This document shows, one piece after another, positions 6,664 through 7,988 of a stretch of DNA of 7,988 nt (positions within the stretch are counted from its first letter, which is position 1; every line of letters starts with the position of its first letter). Made by a program: the position numbers and the translations under genes. The notes under the pieces are model-generated. The model was given only the letters and a program-made list of their open reading frames with translations. It was not told the DNA's origin and did no database searches. Location: positions 1 to 7,988 of the forward strand of contig JAAZJE010000072.1 of assembly GCA_012800515.1 (NCBI GenBank), in the 5' to 3' direction. The stretch comes from Clostridiaceae bacterium (lineage in GTDB: Bacteria > Bacillota > Clostridia > Saccharofermentanales > Fastidiosipilaceae).

Positions 6664-7623
6664 CTATACTTTTATAGGACTGCTCCAGGCTCGCTTACCG
6701 TCGGCGCCGCGAATCTCGACACGCAGATATTTATCGTGTTCGTGCGGCGTGTAGGTGTGTTCGGTGATGTCCGTGCCGTAGTGGCGGCGCTCAAAGCTGA
6801 AAGGCCTATTCGTGTAAAATATGATTTCGCTCACGGGGTCGCACTCGACGCGGAAACTGCCGGCTTGGCGGGAAATTGCCATACGGGGTCCCTGACTGGC
6901 GTAGAAGTCGCCGCGGGCCAGTGCGTCGAGCAGGTCTTTGCGGCATGTGCTTTTGCTTTTGATCCATGTAAAGCTGGTGACTTCCTCGCCGAGCAGGAAA
7001 TGGGTGTCGTCGGTGGCGATGAACGGGAGCAGGTTGCCGTGCGTGGCAACGATATCCAGGAGCAGGGAAGAGTCGCCGCGGGCGTTGAAGCCGACATCGG
7101 AAAAGGTGTTGTAGATTTCCGCCCCGGAGAGATGGCGCAGGCTGTTGATCATTTCGGGCGTATTGAGGGACCAGGCAGGGTGGGCGAGAAAGGCGAGGCC
7201 TTTGTGCTTACGCACGATGTCGATCAGGTCTTGGGCCGCTTTGCCGTGATATTTGGACCAGTCGGTGCGCCCGCACGTGCCGAGACCGAGTATATGATAG
7301 ACGCCGCTACGGGTGTCGATACCGCCGCAGTCGAGTTCGACGGCGTTGAGCAAACCGATTTGTTTGGGTCTGTCGGGGCGTTCGGCGAGGGCGGCGGCAA
7401 TGAATTCCGGCCGGTCGTCACAGTTGTAAGTATCGGGCGGTAGTGCGTCGCCGGTCAGTTCGCCCGGCCAAGTCAGCCAATGGTCGGAGACGGCCAGCAC
7501 GTCATAGTCGGCGGCGCGATGTATCTCTACGAGTTCCGCGGGGGTTCGTTTACCGTCCGAAAAAGTAGTGTGATTGTGCAGGCTACATTTGTACCAGGCG
7601 TCGCCGTGTTTATCTATATACAT
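6664..7623 (-). CDS. PHP-domain metal-dependent phosphoesterase, CehA/McbA-like
   Basis: A 319-residue probable cytoplasmic hydrolase with a PHP (polymerase and histidinol phosphatase) domain that binds a di- or trinuclear metal centre. All expected ligand motifs are present in order: SLHNHTTFSDG (His16, His18, Asp23), AVSDH (Asp47, His48), NAVELD (Glu96), VYHILG (His110), AHPAW (His148) and ATDDTH (Asp206, His208). The C-terminal 75 or so residues look like a beta domain ending in YLRVEIRGADGKRAWSSPI, an ending I associate with CehA/McbA-type PHP proteins. PHP enzymes usually cleave phosphoester bonds; CehA/McbA hydrolyse the carbamate carbaryl. The natural substrate here cannot be told. The start is ATG 7623-7621, with AAAGGA at 7639-7634 ten bases upstream, slightly long. 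An overlapping ATG at 7631 opens only a five-codon frame. Convergent with ygjP, it has its own promoter and so is a separate unit from the + strand cluster. Confidence 0.88.
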   Translation of the reverse strand: MYIDKHGDAWYKCSLHNHTTFSDGKRTPAELVEIHRAADYDVLAVSDHWLTWPGELTGDALPPDTYNCDDRPEFIAAALAERPDRPKQIGLLNAVELDCGGIDTRSGVYHILGLGTCGRTDWSKYHGKAAQDLIDIVRKHKGLAFLAHPAWSLNTPEMINSLRHLSGAEIYNTFSDVGFNARGDSSLLLDIVATHGNLLPFIATDDTHFLLGEEVTSFTWIKSKSTCRKDLLDALARGDFYASQGPRMAISRQAGSFRVECDPVSEIIFYTNRPFSFERRHYGTDITEHTYTPHEHDKYLRVEIRGADGKRAWSSPIKV

Positions 7624-7655
7624 GAGTTCATGTTCCTTTCTTTTACTCGCGATAC

Positions 7656-7661
7656 ATTATA
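7656..7661 (-). promoter_or_regulatory. Likely -10 box of the PHP gene promoter
   Basis: Read on the - strand this is a perfect TATAAT, about 33 bp upstream of ATG 7623. That would place transcription start near 7649 and give a leader of roughly 26 bases holding the AAAGGA ribosome site. No good TTGACA-like box lies 16-18 bp upstream (the bases there are C-rich), and there is no TGn extension, so an activator or a weak -35 would be needed. Confidence 0.5.
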
Positions 7662-7783
7662 GCGTGAGATACCGATTTGCGGGGGAGCTGGAGACGGCGT
7701 TTTGGCAACTTTGCAGTTTGCGTCCCGCCGGTGGCCGTTGCCGAAAGCGAGCGCGAGCCAATGGGCCGGGAGACGTGGTACGG
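7662..7783. other. Non-coding stretch upstream of the PHP gene
   Basis: No gene is supported here. Short open frames on both strands have no ribosome site, no recognisable motif, and Arg/Pro/Ser-rich translations typical of GC-rich non-coding DNA. Apart from lying upstream of the PHP gene promoter, I see nothing definite. Confidence 0.5.
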
Positions 7784-7845
7784 TTTGCGATGGGGTGAGA
7801 GCTGTGCCAAGGATCGCAAATATTGTCCACCCACTGTTTTTTGTG
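7784..7845 (+). repeat. Intergenic repeat, copy A (direct)
   Basis: The segment from TTTGCGATG (7784) through GTGCCAAGGATCGCAAAT to the T-rich end at 7845 recurs at 7929-7988. The right half (7804-7845) matches copy B (7949-7988) at about 36 of 40 positions, with a 2-base gap in the T run, and shares an exact 18-base stretch, AAATATTGTCCACCCACT. Copy A also contains its own inverted repeat, TTTGCGAT (7784-7791) against ATCGCAAA (7813-7820). Confidence 0.75.
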
Positions 7846-7887
7846 CGGAGCGCGGCAGTCCGCCGTCCTTTAGCCGCTGACAGAGCA

Positions 7888-7915
7888 ACCTTGGCGGATC
7901 TCCGCAATCCAAGGT
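7888..7915. repeat. Inverted repeat (hairpin) between repeat copies
   Basis: ACCTTGG (7888-7894) pairs perfectly with CCAAGGT (7909-7915). Inside it, GCGGA (7894-7898) and TCCGC (7901-7905) can pair as an alternative tight hairpin. No T tract follows, so it does not look like an intrinsic terminator. Its 3' arm touches the inverted repeat copy at 7914. Confidence 0.45.
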
Positions 7916-7935
7916 AGGTGGACAAAAATTGCGAT
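7914..7935 (-). repeat. Intergenic repeat, inverted copy
   Basis: Read on the - strand this segment matches the core of copy A (7813-7834) at 19 of 22 positions, including ATCGCAA, TTGTCCACC and AC. It faces copy A across about 80 bases, so the two could pair as a long stem or mark the ends of a mobile or regulatory unit. Confidence 0.65.
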
Positions 7936-7988
7936 GTCCGCAGAAGCCGTGCCAGGGACCGAAAATATTGTCCACCCACTCTTTTGTG
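7929..7988 (+). repeat. Intergenic repeat, copy B (direct, cut by window end)
   Basis: A second direct copy of the repeat at 7784-7845, starting with TTGCGATG (7929-7936), then a diverged stretch, GCCGTGCCAGGGACCG, and the shared AAATATTGTCCACCCACT up to the T-rich end. The left TTGCGAT belongs both to this direct copy and to the inverted copy, because the sequence overlaps itself there. The copy reaches the window edge, so more may lie beyond. Confidence 0.7.

Noticed and set aside
6655..7443. 262-codon open frame on the + strand
   Set aside because: It is the exact antisense of the PHP gene, which has all metal ligands. No ribosome site or domain supports the + strand reading.
7888..7915. 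Intrinsic terminator
   Set aside because: The stem is present but no T tract follows on either strand.
7614..7979. 121-codon open frame on the - strand upstream of the PHP gene
   Set aside because: It reads through the repeat cluster. The same repeat is translated in different frames, and its end overlaps the PHP promoter, ribosome site and start. It looks like non-coding repeat DNA.
7804..7988. CRISPR array
   Set aside because: Only two direct copies about 145 bp apart, imperfect, with an inverted copy between them. There is no regular repeat-spacer pattern and no cas gene.

Overview
This is a chromosomal-looking bacterial window with GC-rich, tightly packed genes. Five genes lie on the + strand (about 1-6653), one convergent gene lies on the - strand (7623-6664), and about 365 bp at the right end holds repeats but no gene. 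No rRNA, tRNA, CRISPR array, insertion sequence or phage gene was seen. The sequence does not fix the taxon. The long AlaX protein with a DHHA1-type C-terminus, the Cys-rich form of its zinc motif, the GAGG-type ribosome sites and the use of TTG/GTG starts recall Clostridia-like anaerobes, but this is only a guess.

Left part, 1-5813: four + strand genes separated by only 13-17 bp, most simply one operon. They are (i) the C-terminal end of a membrane protein resembling the DUF4349 family, cut by the window edge; (ii) a 516-residue AlaX-type alanyl-tRNA editing protein; (iii) an 828-residue HerA/FtsK-like P-loop ATPase with a coiled-coil C-terminus; and (iv) a class V PLP aminotransferase related to 2-aminoethylphosphonate:pyruvate transaminases, with a roughly 65-residue N-terminal extension. 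No single pathway obviously links these genes, so operon co-membership is the only link visible.

Middle part, 5814-6663: a 78-bp spacer carries a degenerate 33-bp tandem repeat that runs into the start of a YgjP/DUF45-type zinc metallohydrolase gene (HExxH motif intact). That gene ends 10 bp from the stop of the convergent PHP-domain gene.

Right part, 6664-7988: a PHP-domain phosphoesterase resembling the CehA/McbA group, with all expected metal ligands, is read leftward from a perfect TATAAT box at 7661-7656. Beyond it, 7784-7988 holds at least three related copies of a roughly 22-60 bp repeat (two direct, one inverted, plus a hairpin), the last cut by the window edge. This repeat cluster is the least explained structure here. 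I see no convincing new multi-gene system. The items most worth a second look are the repeat cluster, the 33-bp repeats, the replaced zinc ligand in the AlaX protein and the uncharacterised ATPase family.
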